Part shown: piece by piece, positions 1 to 8,711 of the stretch
How positions within the stretch are numbered: position 1 is the first letter of the stretch
How the letters are laid out: each line of letters starts with the position of its first letter
DNA from: JAPKZH01 sp963715635
GTDB taxonomy: Bacteria > Acidobacteriota > Aminicenantia > Aminicenantales > UBA4085
DNA length: 64,000 nt
Direction: 5' to 3'
NCBI GenBank assembly: GCA_963715635.1
Contig: OY970261.1
Location: forward strand, 4,154,001 to 4,218,000
The notes under the pieces: generated by a model
Database searches by the model: none
What the model was told of the DNA's origin: nothing
The model's input: the letters and a program-made list of their open reading frames with translations, nothing else
Made by a program: the position numbers and the translations under genes

Positions 1-108
1 TTAGCGTCTTTCCAACAGGGTTTCCATTGAATAAAAAAACCGCCGACAAATGCGCCTGGTATGCCGGACTCTACCGCATTAAAGTCCGCTAGGATCGAGG
101 AGGCTCGG

Positions 109-2307
109 ATGAAGAGATCCATCTATTGGGGAGTGCTTTTTGTGTTCGGCTTCTTATTTTGCATGGCATCTGACGAGACCAATATTTCCTCGACCCAATC
201 GGCCGCCCGCCTACCCGCTCCGGAGCAGGTGCTTTTTGATTTCAATAAAACGCTTGATCTTTCGTCGGTCGAAACGCGGGACGCAAAAATTGAGATTGCG
301 GCCGGCAAAGGCGGGGGCGTTCTCCGCGTCACGACCGGCCATAGCATTGTTTACCCCGGCCTCACGCTCAAGGCTCCGCAGGGCGGATGGGACCTGACCG
401 CCTTTCAGTCCATAACCCTAGATATCGAAAATCTCGAAAGTGAGCCGATGGCCGTACGATTCCGCATCGACAATCCCGGCGCTGATGGCGGGAAAAGCGG
501 CATCACGAAACAAATCGACCTTGGCCCTAGAGAAAAAAGGGCATTTAGGGCATCCCTTCCCAGAGCCTTGCCCGCGCCATTGGCTGCGAGGCTCTTTGGG
601 ATGAACGGCTATCCCGGCGGGTTTCTAAAAGAGGCGCCTCTCGACATCAGCAAAGTCAACCAGCTTGTCCTCTTTGTCTCCAACCCCAAGGCAGACCATG
701 TTTTTGAGGTTGGCCGGATTCGCGCCGAGGGACTTTTCACGGCGCCCACCTGGGTATCCATGAGCGAAAGCGAATTCTTCCCGATGGTCGATGAATTCGG
801 CCAATTCATTCACAAGGAATGGCCCAGAAAAACTCATTCCGTGGAAGACATTAAAAAATATGGAGACGAAGAGGCCGCGGACCTCTTGAAACTTCCCAAG
901 CCCGATGATTGGGATCAATACGGAGGTTGGACGGCCGGCCCGCAGTTCACGCCGACAGGGTTTTTCCGAGCTGAAAAATATAAAGGTCAGTGGTGGATGG
1001 TCGATCCGGAGGGAAGGCTGTTCTGGTCGCACGGGATTGACTGCGTCCGCTCCCAGACCGGAGTGACGCCCATCACCGACCGCAAGCATTTGTTCCGCGG
1101 GCTGCCCGATCCAGGGGCTCCATTGGCTCAATTTTACGGCTCGTCGTCATGGGCGCCTCAGAATTATTACAAAGGCAAAGGAACCTACGAAACTTTCAAT
1201 TTCCAGGGCGCAAACCTGCTGCGCAAATACGGACCGGCCTGGCCGCAAGCGTTTTCGGATATCAGCCACCGCCGCCTGCGCAGCTGGGGGATGAACACGA
1301 TTGCCAACTGGTCCGGTGAAGAGGTTTATCTTAAGCGGAAAACGCCCTACGTCGTTGCCGTTGGATTCGGCGGAAAACTCCTCGAGGGCAGTGAGGGCTA
1401 TTGGGGAAAATTCAAGGACGTCTTTGACCCCGGGTTTAAGGAGGAAATTCGGAAAAGCCTAGACCGGCAGAAGGGAAAATCCGCCGGAGATCCCTGGTGC
1501 ATCGGATACTTCGTGGATAACGAGGCCAGCTGGGGCGATGAAGCCTCGCTGGCTGTGGCCACTCTGATGTCGCCGCCCGGCCAGGAAGCCAAGAAAGTTT
1601 TTGTATCAGATATGAAAGCCAAATACGGCACAGTGGATAAGCTCAATCAGGCCTGGGGTGCCCGATACGCATCGTGGGATGGCCTGCTCGAGAGCCGCCA
1701 GGCGCCCGACAGAAAAAAGGCTTACGAAGACCTCGCTGCTTTTTACACCAAGACGGCCGAGACATATTTCAGGGCGATCCGCGAGGCCGTGAAGACGGTC
1801 GCGCCGGACAATCTCTATCTCGGCTGCCGCTTCGCCTGGGTCAACCCGCTGGCCGTCCAAGCCGCCGAAAAATATTGCGATGTGATCAGCTATAACCTTT
1901 ATGTCCGCGACATCGAGAATTTTCGCCTGCCGCAGGGAATCGATCGGCCGGTCGTCGTCGGCGAATTTCATTTCGGAGCGCTCGACCGCGGAATGTTTCA
2001 TACGGGCCTTCAAGAAACCGAAAGTCAAGCGGAGAGGGCGGCCGCCTATAAGCGCTATGTCAATGGGGCCCTGCGCAACCCCCAGATCATCGGGACGCAC
2101 TGGTTCCAGTACAGCGATCAAGCGACAACCGGCCGCGGCGACGGAGAAAATTATCAAATCGGATTTGTGGACATTGCCGACACGCCGTATATCGAAACGA
2201 TTGGTGCCTGCCGTGAAGTGGGATATGGGATGTACGAAATCCGGTCGGCCTCGGTGACCAAGAATCCTAAGCATCAAGGAGGAGTTGAGCGAGACAGGAC
2301 GAAATAA
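109..2307 (+). CDS. Exported clan GH-A-like glycoside hydrolase (agarase/beta-galactosidase type)
   Basis: The protein of about 732 residues opens with a signal peptide (MKRSIYWGVLFVFGFLF). An N-terminal beta-rich region of about 200 residues looks like a carbohydrate-binding jelly roll, and a TIM-barrel-like domain follows. The motif FVDNEASWG puts a candidate acid/base Glu at residue 472 after Asn, and VVVGEFHFG puts a candidate nucleophile Glu at 619. This is the NE...E layout of clan GH-A families such as GH42 and GH86. I chose ATG 109 rather than 61 because GAGGAGG lies just upstream and the signal peptide then starts correctly. It probably cleaves polysaccharide outside the cytoplasm; the substrate cannot be told from sequence. 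It stands alone on the plus strand. Confidence 0.75.
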   Translation: MKRSIYWGVLFVFGFLFCMASDETNISSTQSAARLPAPEQVLFDFNKTLDLSSVETRDAKIEIAAGKGGGVLRVTTGHSIVYPGLTLKAPQGGWDLTAFQSITLDIENLESEPMAVRFRIDNPGADGGKSGITKQIDLGPREKRAFRASLPRALPAPLAARLFGMNGYPGGFLKEAPLDISKVNQLVLFVSNPKADHVFEVGRIRAEGLFTAPTWVSMSESEFFPMVDEFGQFIHKEWPRKTHSVEDIKKYGDEEAADLLKLPKPDDWDQYGGWTAGPQFTPTGFFRAEKYKGQWWMVDPEGRLFWSHGIDCVRSQTGVTPITDRKHLFRGLPDPGAPLAQFYGSSSWAPQNYYKGKGTYETFNFQGANLLRKYGPAWPQAFSDISHRRLRSWGMNTIANWSGEEVYLKRKTPYVVAVGFGGKLLEGSEGYWGKFKDVFDPGFKEEIRKSLDRQKGKSAGDPWCIGYFVDNEASWGDEASLAVATLMSPPGQEAKKVFVSDMKAKYGTVDKLNQAWGARYASWDGLLESRQAPDRKKAYEDLAAFYTKTAETYFRAIREAVKTVAPDNLYLGCRFAWVNPLAVQAAEKYCDVISYNLYVRDIENFRLPQGIDRPVVVGEFHFGALDRGMFHTGLQETESQAERAAAYKRYVNGALRNPQIIGTHWFQYSDQATTGRGDGENYQIGFVDIADTPYIETIGACREVGYGMYEIRSASVTKNPKHQGGVERDRTK

Positions 2308-2396
2308 AGTGACCCTTGCGGTGCTCTTTTTTGCAATCCTGGCCGTTGGTTTTATTCCGTCGCCGGAAAAAAGGCCCCGCCAATAAATCCAGCCAG

Positions 2397-2425
2397 TTGA
2401 CAGGAAGCTCGCGGCGCGCTAAATT
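2397..2425 (+). promoter_or_regulatory. Sigma70-type promoter for the GWxTD lipoprotein gene
   Basis: TTGACA at 2397-2402, a 17-nt spacer and TAAATT at 2420-2425. This lies about 75 nt upstream of ATG 2501. The region 2308-2396 holds only a possible 25-codon GTG-started reading frame (2309-2386) that looks like a lone signal peptide. Confidence 0.6.
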
Positions 2426-2500
2426 TTATTGAATACTTTTAATACATTAGCTTCGGTCAGAGGAGATGGCTGTTTTCTTGGGGAATGGGGAAGTTGCATA

Positions 2501-3550
2501 ATGGGCAAGAGACTTTATTTTATACCCCTCCTTTTGCTATTGGCGTTCTGGGCGGTCGCCTGTTCGATCTTCGGAAGCGTCAATACCGACCCCTTCTATG
2601 AATCCTTCTATGAGAAGGCAAGGCTGATCATGACGGATGAGGAGATCAAGATCTACAATGCCCTTGACGATAAAGAATCCAAGGAGGAATTCATCCGGGA
2701 ATTCTGGAAGATCAGGAACCCCGATGCGGATACAGAAGAAAACGAAGCGAAAATCGAGTTTGAGAAAAGGGTCAAATTCGCCAGCATCCGGTTCAGTTGG
2801 AGAGCGGCAAGAAGCCGGCCGCTGACTGCCGAGCCGACAGAGTCGGACAGGGGCTGGAACACCGACATGGGTATGATTTATATCATCCTGGGACCCCCGG
2901 ACACGGTTCTTTCCGGGACGAGCATCATACGAAGAGACGATTTTGAAGCAGAATACGGCCGGAGATATCAACGTTCAGATAGAGAAACGTGGGTTTATGA
3001 CCGGTTAAATCTGGCGATTTCTTTTCGAGGAACGAGCTTCGCTTCAACGGCCTCTTCGGTTTCCTCAATACCCCGAGATCCGGGCTCGGTAGATCCGGAA
3101 TCGGAGATCTCGTCCCTGCCCTCCGTGGCAACGAGCGACATGGGCGTGGAATTGTGGCTTGCCCTTGAGTTCGCCAAACTAAATTATATCAGTCCGGAAT
3201 TCCAGGAAGATCTCAAAAGAGGGCTGCGGTTCAAGGCGAATTATGGTAACAGAAAAATCATGATTTGGATTCCCGCTGTCAGGATCAATTTTAAAGAAGA
3301 GAATGGAAAACTCTTCGCTAAGTTTAGAATAAAAATCAATGTTTATAAAGACAAAAAAAAACTTGAATCCTTTATGCAGGAAAAAAGCTTAGAGGAAACT
3401 GAAGACGACGTTGTGAAAAAGAGAGATCTTCAGCTCGACATCGCCTATCCGCTACCACAAAAAGGCAAGTACCTTTTTGACATCATCTTGGAGGACCTCA
3501 CGTCCTTGACGATCCGCAAGTACAGAAATATAGCCAAGGCTAGCTTCTAA
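2501..3550 (+). CDS. GWxTD domain lipoprotein
   Basis: The protein of about 349 residues starts with a hydrophobic leader ending in WAVAC, a plausible though non-ideal lipobox, so it is probably a membrane-anchored lipoprotein. Near residue 125 it carries GWNTDMGMIYIILGPPD, the diagnostic GWxTD motif followed by the IxLGPPD stretch of that family. These proteins are common in Bacteroidota, Acidobacteriota and Aminicenantes, and their molecular role is unknown. An upstream in-frame ATG at 2429 would add 24 residues before the leader and is unlikely. The gene ends just before a two-way terminator shared with the convergent M24 peptidase gene. Confidence 0.8.
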   Translation: MGKRLYFIPLLLLLAFWAVACSIFGSVNTDPFYESFYEKARLIMTDEEIKIYNALDDKESKEEFIREFWKIRNPDADTEENEAKIEFEKRVKFASIRFSWRAARSRPLTAEPTESDRGWNTDMGMIYIILGPPDTVLSGTSIIRRDDFEAEYGRRYQRSDRETWVYDRLNLAISFRGTSFASTASSVSSIPRDPGSVDPESEISSLPSVATSDMGVELWLALEFAKLNYISPEFQEDLKRGLRFKANYGNRKIMIWIPAVRINFKEENGKLFAKFRIKINVYKDKKKLESFMQEKSLEETEDDVVKKRDLQLDIAYPLPQKGKYLFDIILEDLTSLTIRKYRNIAKASF

Positions 3551-3560
3551 CGATTCGGGG

Positions 3561-3604
3561 AAAAACCGGAGACAGGCACCTTTGGTACGTGTCCCCGGTT
3601 TTTT
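3561..3604. terminator. Bidirectional Rho-independent terminator
   Basis: The arms at 3561-3574 and 3590-3603 pair as an A-rich/GC-rich stem (AAAAACCGGAGACA with TGTCCCCGGTTTTT). The plus strand ends in a T run and the minus strand likewise. It sits between two convergent genes and can serve both. Confidence 0.75.
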
Positions 3605-3618
3605 ACGCCGGCCAGCAA

Positions 3619-4800
3619 TCAGATCAAAATTAGTTCTTTCTGAGGCTGGGTCAGCCATTCGGCGCCGTCTTTGGTCACGATGACCATTTCTTCAATCGTC
3701 ACCACGCCCCGCCCCGGGACGGTCAGCCTGGGCTCGATGGTAAAGACCATCCCTTCCTCGAGACGCTGGAACGGCTTATGGGCATACTTGTCCCATTTTG
3801 GCCCGAGGAGTGCCGTCCCGTCGTGAGGGAACCGGCCGACCTGGTGGCCGAGCGCGTGCGGAAATTCTTCGTAACCGCTGTCGACAATGATCTTTCTCGC
3901 TATCGCATCGATTTCAATGCCCTGGACGCCTGGTTTCATGGCCTGCTTTGAGGATACGACGGCCCGTACGATTGTCTCAAAACCCTTCTGCACTTCGGCC
4001 GGAACGGTCTTTTCAACCTCGCCTCGGATATAGAATGTTCTTTGCATGTCTGAGCAGTAATGATTGACCTTGACTCCGAAATCCATGTTCAGGATGTGCC
4101 CTCGCTCCACTGTTCTCTCGGTTGGCGTGTAATGCGCCCCTGCGGTCTCCGGGCCGCTGAAGACGGCCGGACATGTGGATTCACCCCAGGCGAGCTGGAG
4201 CTTTTTGCGCTCGACCTCTCCTTTCATGAAGGCGGCGATTTCGATCTCGGTCATGCCCGGCCGGATGAACTTGGCGACTTTGTCGAAGATGTCTTGAGTC
4301 TGGCCGATGGCTTCTTTGATATGGGCAATCTCAGCCGCGGATTTCCTTTCCCTGAGTGCCGAGACAATTTTTTCGGCCGAAACCAGCCTTCCCGCAAGCC
4401 CGATCTCAGAAAGCAGCTCGTGGAGCGTCAGGTACATGCCGTGGGTCAGGCCATCGCAGATTTCACTGTCTTTGGAATAATTGATAGCGATCTTATCGGG
4501 GTCGAGCCTCTTCATATATTCCTGGAAAGGCTCTTTGAAACTGGTTACGAATCCGACCACATCATCATACGCCGCTGTTTCTTGTACAGTTTTTTGATCA
4601 TAAAGCCCGACGATGGCACGGCTTCTTCCATCGGCGCTCAGGATGAAGGCAGAATGCCAGGTGATATCGGACGGCGCCAGGAAAACGAGCGTCGGGTCGC
4701 CGTTGATCCGGCTTTCCCTGGTGAACGTGATCCAGCAGTCGACCCCGAATTCCCTAAGCAGGCCGACGGCCTGTTTGATTTTTTCTTGAATGAGAGTCAT
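3619..4800 (-). CDS. M24 family Xaa-Pro aminopeptidase/prolidase-like metallopeptidase
   Basis: The 393-residue protein has an N-terminal creatinase-like domain (about 1-140) and a C-terminal pita-bread fold. All five expected metal ligands are visible: Asp in NMDFGV, Asp in CSDMQRTF, His in ALGHQVG, Glu in IEPRL and Glu in TIEEMV. Such enzymes remove N-terminal residues before proline or split X-Pro dipeptides. AAGGAG precedes the ATG. It is the last gene of a tight minus-strand run (AOR, small membrane protein, POT transporter, peptidase) with an 11-nt gap to the transporter, so it probably processes the imported peptides. Confidence 0.9.
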   Translation of the reverse strand: MTLIQEKIKQAVGLLREFGVDCWITFTRESRINGDPTLVFLAPSDITWHSAFILSADGRSRAIVGLYDQKTVQETAAYDDVVGFVTSFKEPFQEYMKRLDPDKIAINYSKDSEICDGLTHGMYLTLHELLSEIGLAGRLVSAEKIVSALRERKSAAEIAHIKEAIGQTQDIFDKVAKFIRPGMTEIEIAAFMKGEVERKKLQLAWGESTCPAVFSGPETAGAHYTPTERTVERGHILNMDFGVKVNHYCSDMQRTFYIRGEVEKTVPAEVQKGFETIVRAVVSSKQAMKPGVQGIEIDAIARKIIVDSGYEEFPHALGHQVGRFPHDGTALLGPKWDKYAHKPFQRLEEGMVFTIEPRLTVPGRGVVTIEEMVIVTKDGAEWLTQPQKELILI

Positions 4801-4811
4801 GGCGGAACTCC

Positions 4812-6098
4812 TTATGCCGAGAACCTTTTCAGCCTTTTCATAAAGACGAGCACAAGAACCGCGGAGACGGCCAGCAAGCCAGTAAGTAACAGATAATACT
4901 CATGATGGGTGAAATCGCTGTAATATTTGCCGAGCATCCCGGAGCCGTAGCTTCCGGCCGCGGTCGCCGCAAACCAGCCGCCCATCATGACGCCCTGGAG
5001 CCGAGGCGGAGCGACCTTGGAGACGAACGATTGGCCCATGGGCGAGATGAGGATCTCCGCCATTGTCACGATGAAATATGTCGAGATGAGCCAGGCCGGC
5101 GACATGATGTTTGCGTCCTTGTCGCCGCCCGCCAGCGAGGCAAAGACCATGACGATCATCGACAGGCTCATAATGAGCATTCCATAAAAAATTTTGACGG
5201 GCGTGGGCGGCTCTTTTCGCCGCTTGTTCAACCGGCCGAACAAGGAAAGGAGCAGAGGCGTCAGGATGAGGATGAAGAACGGCTCGAAGAACTGGTAGGT
5301 CTCGGGCCGGAGAAATCGGAAGGTCTTCGTGGAGCGCTCTGCGAAAAGGGTCAGGGCGAAGCCGTTCTGGTAGAAGGCTACCCAGAAGAAAGTCACGATC
5401 AGATAGAGCGTGATGAGTGTCATGATCCTTTGTCCCGACTCGCGTCTAGCCATAACCGGTATTTCCTTGGCGGCGGTGCCTTGAGAGGCTTGCCTTGCGG
5501 CCATTTTATTGTCCGCCCGGACAAGGTGTTTCCGGCCCGCTTGGAAAATGACAATGGCCAAGATTAGGCCAGCGGCGCAGATCCAGAAGGAGATATTGTA
5601 GCTGTGAAATACGATACTGACAAAAGTCGCGAGCAGGGGAGCGATCGCAGCGCCGATATTCACGCCCATATAAAAAATATTGAAGGCGGCGTCTTTGAGA
5701 TGGACCTTGTCAACGTAAAGATTCCCGACGAGCACGGATTGATTGACCTTAAAAATTCCTGTGCCAAAAGCGATGAGGAACAAGCCGATGTAGAGCGTCG
5801 TCCATTGGGATGCCGATGACAGCGCCAGTCCCACGTACCCAAGGGCCATAAGAACGGCGCCGGCCCGAACTGTGTTGATCTGCCCGAATATCCTGTCCCC
5901 GATCCATCCGCCCAAGAGGGGGACAAAATAACAGAGAGCAAGAAAAATGCCGTAGGTGTCGCCCTTGCGTGAGTCGGGCCAGCCCAGGACCTTGTCCATG
6001 TAAAGGACGAGGATGGCCATGAGCGTGTAAAAGCCGACCCGCTCCCACATCTCTGTGAAAAAAATGAAAACCAGGCCTTTGGGATGATTTTTGAGCAT
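4812..6098 (-). CDS. POT/PTR family proton-coupled peptide transporter
   Basis: This 428-residue polytopic protein carries the family signature near the N-terminus, FTEMWERVGFY (the ExxERxxYY proton-coupling motif, with F for the first Y). Next come GGWIGDRIFG and about 12 hydrophobic segments. Proton-dependent oligopeptide transporters import di- and tripeptides across the inner membrane. The gene lies 10 nt after the small membrane protein gene and 11 nt before the M24 peptidase gene, which supports a peptide-use operon. The length is slightly short for the family (usually 450-500). Confidence 0.9.
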   Translation of the reverse strand: MLKNHPKGLVFIFFTEMWERVGFYTLMAILVLYMDKVLGWPDSRKGDTYGIFLALCYFVPLLGGWIGDRIFGQINTVRAGAVLMALGYVGLALSSASQWTTLYIGLFLIAFGTGIFKVNQSVLVGNLYVDKVHLKDAAFNIFYMGVNIGAAIAPLLATFVSIVFHSYNISFWICAAGLILAIVIFQAGRKHLVRADNKMAARQASQGTAAKEIPVMARRESGQRIMTLITLYLIVTFFWVAFYQNGFALTLFAERSTKTFRFLRPETYQFFEPFFILILTPLLLSLFGRLNKRRKEPPTPVKIFYGMLIMSLSMIVMVFASLAGGDKDANIMSPAWLISTYFIVTMAEILISPMGQSFVSKVAPPRLQGVMMGGWFAATAAGSYGSGMLGKYYSDFTHHEYYLLLTGLLAVSAVLVLVFMKRLKRFSA

Positions 6099-6108
6099 GC
6101 GACCGCCC

Positions 6109-6381
6109 CTATTGTTTTATAGTTTTTGCTTTTCGGAGGCTCCGTTGCTTGCGGAGAAGGGCGAAGAGGGCAATGCAGATCCAGACGGCGTTGACCCCCA
6201 CCGATGGCAGCGCCCCGAAATAGAATGAATTGACGATAAGGAGAGCGCTACCCCCCAGGTTGAGCGCCTGGTAGGGAACGGAATCCCCCTCCAGCTTTCT
6301 GGTTGAAACAAGAATGTAGGCGGCAAGGAGCGCCACTACGCCGGACCAACCGAAGATATTGATTAGAATGGTGTTGTTCAT
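6109..6381 (-). CDS. Small membrane protein, CBU_0592-like domain
   Basis: This 90-residue protein has three hydrophobic segments (about 8-25, 38-58 and 62-78) and a basic C-terminal tail. The pattern GWSGVVALLAAYIL followed by YQALNLGGSALLIVNS matches the CBU_0592-like family as I know it, whose function is not established. Its start codon abuts the AOR stop, so translation is probably coupled. It may be an accessory membrane protein of the AOR-peptide operon. Confidence 0.65.
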   Translation of the reverse strand: MNNTILINIFGWSGVVALLAAYILVSTRKLEGDSVPYQALNLGGSALLIVNSFYFGALPSVGVNAVWICIALFALLRKQRSLRKAKTIKQ

Positions 6382-8348
6382 CAGATTCTGATCTCCAATT
6401 CTTTAAGCAAGTGGTCCTCGACGATTCCGTCTTTCGTCCATCCCTGGTGCTCGTAATACGCGTCCAGGATCGAATGATAAAACGCCGTATCGACGGCCTT
6501 TCCCTTGTGGGCTCCCGCTGTTAGGGGCACCGTCAGTTTGGGCGGCACATGGGCGTCGTAGGCGCGGCTCCTTCCTTGGAGATTATTGATATGACGCTCG
6601 AGGTTGTAAATTCTCTTTCCGCACGCCTTCATCGACTCTGCCGTATATTCAAGCCCTGTCAGGGCATGATAAAGCGACAGGAACAAATCCGATGTGATGT
6701 CCTCCGTAAAGAAGTCGCACAGCCCCATGGAATCGACCAGGGCTTTCCCGACCTGTCCCCCCGCGACATACGCGGCCAGATTGCCCGCGCCCGTCAGTCC
6801 TCCTTCCTCCGCTTGGATCGTCCAGGCATATGTGTGGTCGCCCCGTCCCCGATTCGATGTCCCGTAGGCCGTGAACATGCCCGGAAAAACCTTGGGCTCG
6901 ATTCCAGCGTAGCCGAGGCCGCCGAATGCGGTCGTGACCGAGCGGGCGATCTCTTGAAGATCGGCGGCCGCAAAATCCGCCCCCAATTCGGCGATGACAC
7001 GATCAGAGTAGTCCCCGAGGAGCTTCCCCAGCGGGTCGGATTGATAGGCAATAGACTCGAGCGTCCGGATCATATCGGCCGCGCTCCCGAAAACCGGCGC
7101 GCCCTTATATTTTTTGAGATAGCCTTTTTCGGTTAACTCCATAGCCCCCGCCATGACGCTGCCCAGCGTCATGGTATCGATCCCGAGCTCGTTGCAGAGG
7201 TAGTTCATATGAAAGATGGCGTCGCGGTCGAGGATACAGCAGTTGATCCACAGGGCGACCGTCTCGAATTCCGGCCGGACTCCCTCTCCGGCATAGGGCC
7301 CGGCTTCGACCTTGGCCGACCTCGTGCACATGACATATCGGCAGCGGTTGCAGACCTTGTGCTTTCCCGAAATGGCCAGAAACGCATCCGTCCCGACTTT
7401 CGCGTAATCCGCCGGGTCAAAGTAGCCTTCATCGAAATTATGCCAGGGAAGATAGCCGCCCTTCTGTCCGAGGTATCTCCCGTTATGGGCCCGGTCCAGC
7501 CACCAGGTTGTGCCCGTTTCAGGCCGGAACGAGGCCGTCCATTTAGGATCGCCCACGTGGCTTTTGACTTGAGCATCCAGCTCCTTGGCGAGCTTTTGGT
7601 AGAGTTCCGCGTTGAAATAGGCTATTGGATCGCGGCCGTGGGCCGTTATGGCGACAAGGTTTTTTGAGCCGAAAACGGCGCCGGCGCCTCCCCGTCCAAA
7701 ATTCCGATGATGGTCGCCTGTAAGACAGGCGAAGGCTACTCGGTTCCAGCCGGCGGGGCCCAGGCAGACCGTCGAAGAATAGGGATACTTCTCCGTCAGA
7801 TAATCGGTGATCGCCGATGCCGTCCGGACGGTCTTTTTCCCGTCCATGATTTCGAAAAGTTCGTCCTCGGCATCGACGATTTCGACCTTGCCGTCCAAGA
7901 CCAGGATGCGCACGGGCCTATCCGCCCGGCCGTCGATGATCAGATGGTCGATACCCGCCCTTTTGAGCATATTTGGAAAAAGCCCGCCGGCGCTGGCGTG
8001 CGTGATCAGCCCGAACAGCGGTCGATGCCCCGGCACCCAGGAAGCGGGCTCCGGCGACCGGGTCATGGGGCTTACGAACGAGCACGAGCCTCGCCCCGCG
8101 GTCGGAATGTAAGTGTCATTCGGCGGCCCGGTTCCGATAATGATCCTGTTTTCGGGGCCGAGCGGATTTCTGAGAGGGCCTGTTTTTTGGAGATGTTCGT
8201 AAAGAAGGTGGGCCTGGACGCCGCGCCCTCCGATATGGTCGCGATAGATGGAAAGGTTCGCCGGCTCGACGCTGACCTTTCTTTCGGTGAGGTCGATGCG
8301 GGCCCATCTGCCTTTATATCCGAAGAATGCGCCGTTTGAATTTGCCAT
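6381..8348 (-). CDS. Aldehyde ferredoxin oxidoreductase (tungstopterin enzyme)
   Basis: The 655-residue protein matches the AOR family. The N-terminal pterin-binding domain begins YKGRWARIDLTERKVSVE and contains GGRGVQAHLLYE, and GRGGAGAVFGSKNLVAI follows. The iron-sulphur cysteines are CNRCRYVMC near residue 335 and a distal Cys in SMGLCDFF. AORs oxidise aldehydes to acids with ferredoxin as acceptor, typically aldehydes derived from 2-oxoacids in amino-acid fermentation. The cluster motif reads CxxCxxxxC, one residue longer than the usual CxxCxxxC, so this may be a divergent subfamily. It is first in an apparent four-gene operon with peptide import and cleavage genes. Confidence 0.9.
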   Translation of the reverse strand: MANSNGAFFGYKGRWARIDLTERKVSVEPANLSIYRDHIGGRGVQAHLLYEHLQKTGPLRNPLGPENRIIIGTGPPNDTYIPTAGRGSCSFVSPMTRSPEPASWVPGHRPLFGLITHASAGGLFPNMLKRAGIDHLIIDGRADRPVRILVLDGKVEIVDAEDELFEIMDGKKTVRTASAITDYLTEKYPYSSTVCLGPAGWNRVAFACLTGDHHRNFGRGGAGAVFGSKNLVAITAHGRDPIAYFNAELYQKLAKELDAQVKSHVGDPKWTASFRPETGTTWWLDRAHNGRYLGQKGGYLPWHNFDEGYFDPADYAKVGTDAFLAISGKHKVCNRCRYVMCTRSAKVEAGPYAGEGVRPEFETVALWINCCILDRDAIFHMNYLCNELGIDTMTLGSVMAGAMELTEKGYLKKYKGAPVFGSAADMIRTLESIAYQSDPLGKLLGDYSDRVIAELGADFAAADLQEIARSVTTAFGGLGYAGIEPKVFPGMFTAYGTSNRGRGDHTYAWTIQAEEGGLTGAGNLAAYVAGGQVGKALVDSMGLCDFFTEDITSDLFLSLYHALTGLEYTAESMKACGKRIYNLERHINNLQGRSRAYDAHVPPKLTVPLTAGAHKGKAVDTAFYHSILDAYYEHQGWTKDGIVEDHLLKELEIRI

Positions 8349-8443
8349 TGCAGCTCCTTAAACACGCTTGCGTATCAAGGGTATGGACGAGTGAATTATA
8401 TGGAGAATAAATAGTGGAGGCAAGGTCCCTGAAATTGCCGCTA

Positions 8444-8670
8444 GCGATTCCCGACGGGTCCTGTCGGACACTCTTGGAAGGAAACCCTTTCGTAGGGTTT
8501 CCTTCCAACGCTCATTTCGCTCGTTGCCTTCCTTCCAAGGAGCATCTGGCGATGAATTCATGGGAGGATGCTCCTTGGAAGGGTGGCAGGGCCGGCGGGT
8601 ATTCCCGCCGCCCGTTGGAGGGGGAACCTGTGAAAGGGTCCTCCTCCAAGATTGTCCGGGGGGCCCCCGA
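8444..8670. repeat. Cluster of strong intergenic hairpins
   Basis: At least four inverted repeats sit in tandem between the GT gene and the AOR gene. There is a perfect 15-bp stem with a 5-nt loop at 8474-8508 (arms TTGGAAGGAAACCCT). A perfect 15-bp stem with a 22-nt loop spans 8531-8582 (arms CCTTCCAAGGAGCAT). A short GGCGGG/CCCGCC stem is at 8594-8609. A near-perfect 14-bp stem spans 8615-8649 (arms begin TTGGAGG). The larger stems share a TTGGAAGG/CCTTCCAA-like core in alternating orientation. No coding potential is convincing here. Confidence 0.75.
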
Positions 8671-8711
8671 ACCGTGCCACCCATCGGGAATCGGGCCTGG
8701 TCGATCTATGC

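Noticed and set aside
625..2277. Long antisense frames under the glycoside hydrolase gene
   Set aside because: They have no recognisable domains and lie opposite a gene with clear signal peptide and catalytic motifs; they are shadows caused by GC-rich codon bias.
2309..2386. 25-codon GTG-started frame resembling a lone signal peptide after the glycoside hydrolase
   Set aside because: It is too short, with no continuing gene; at most the start of a lost exported protein.
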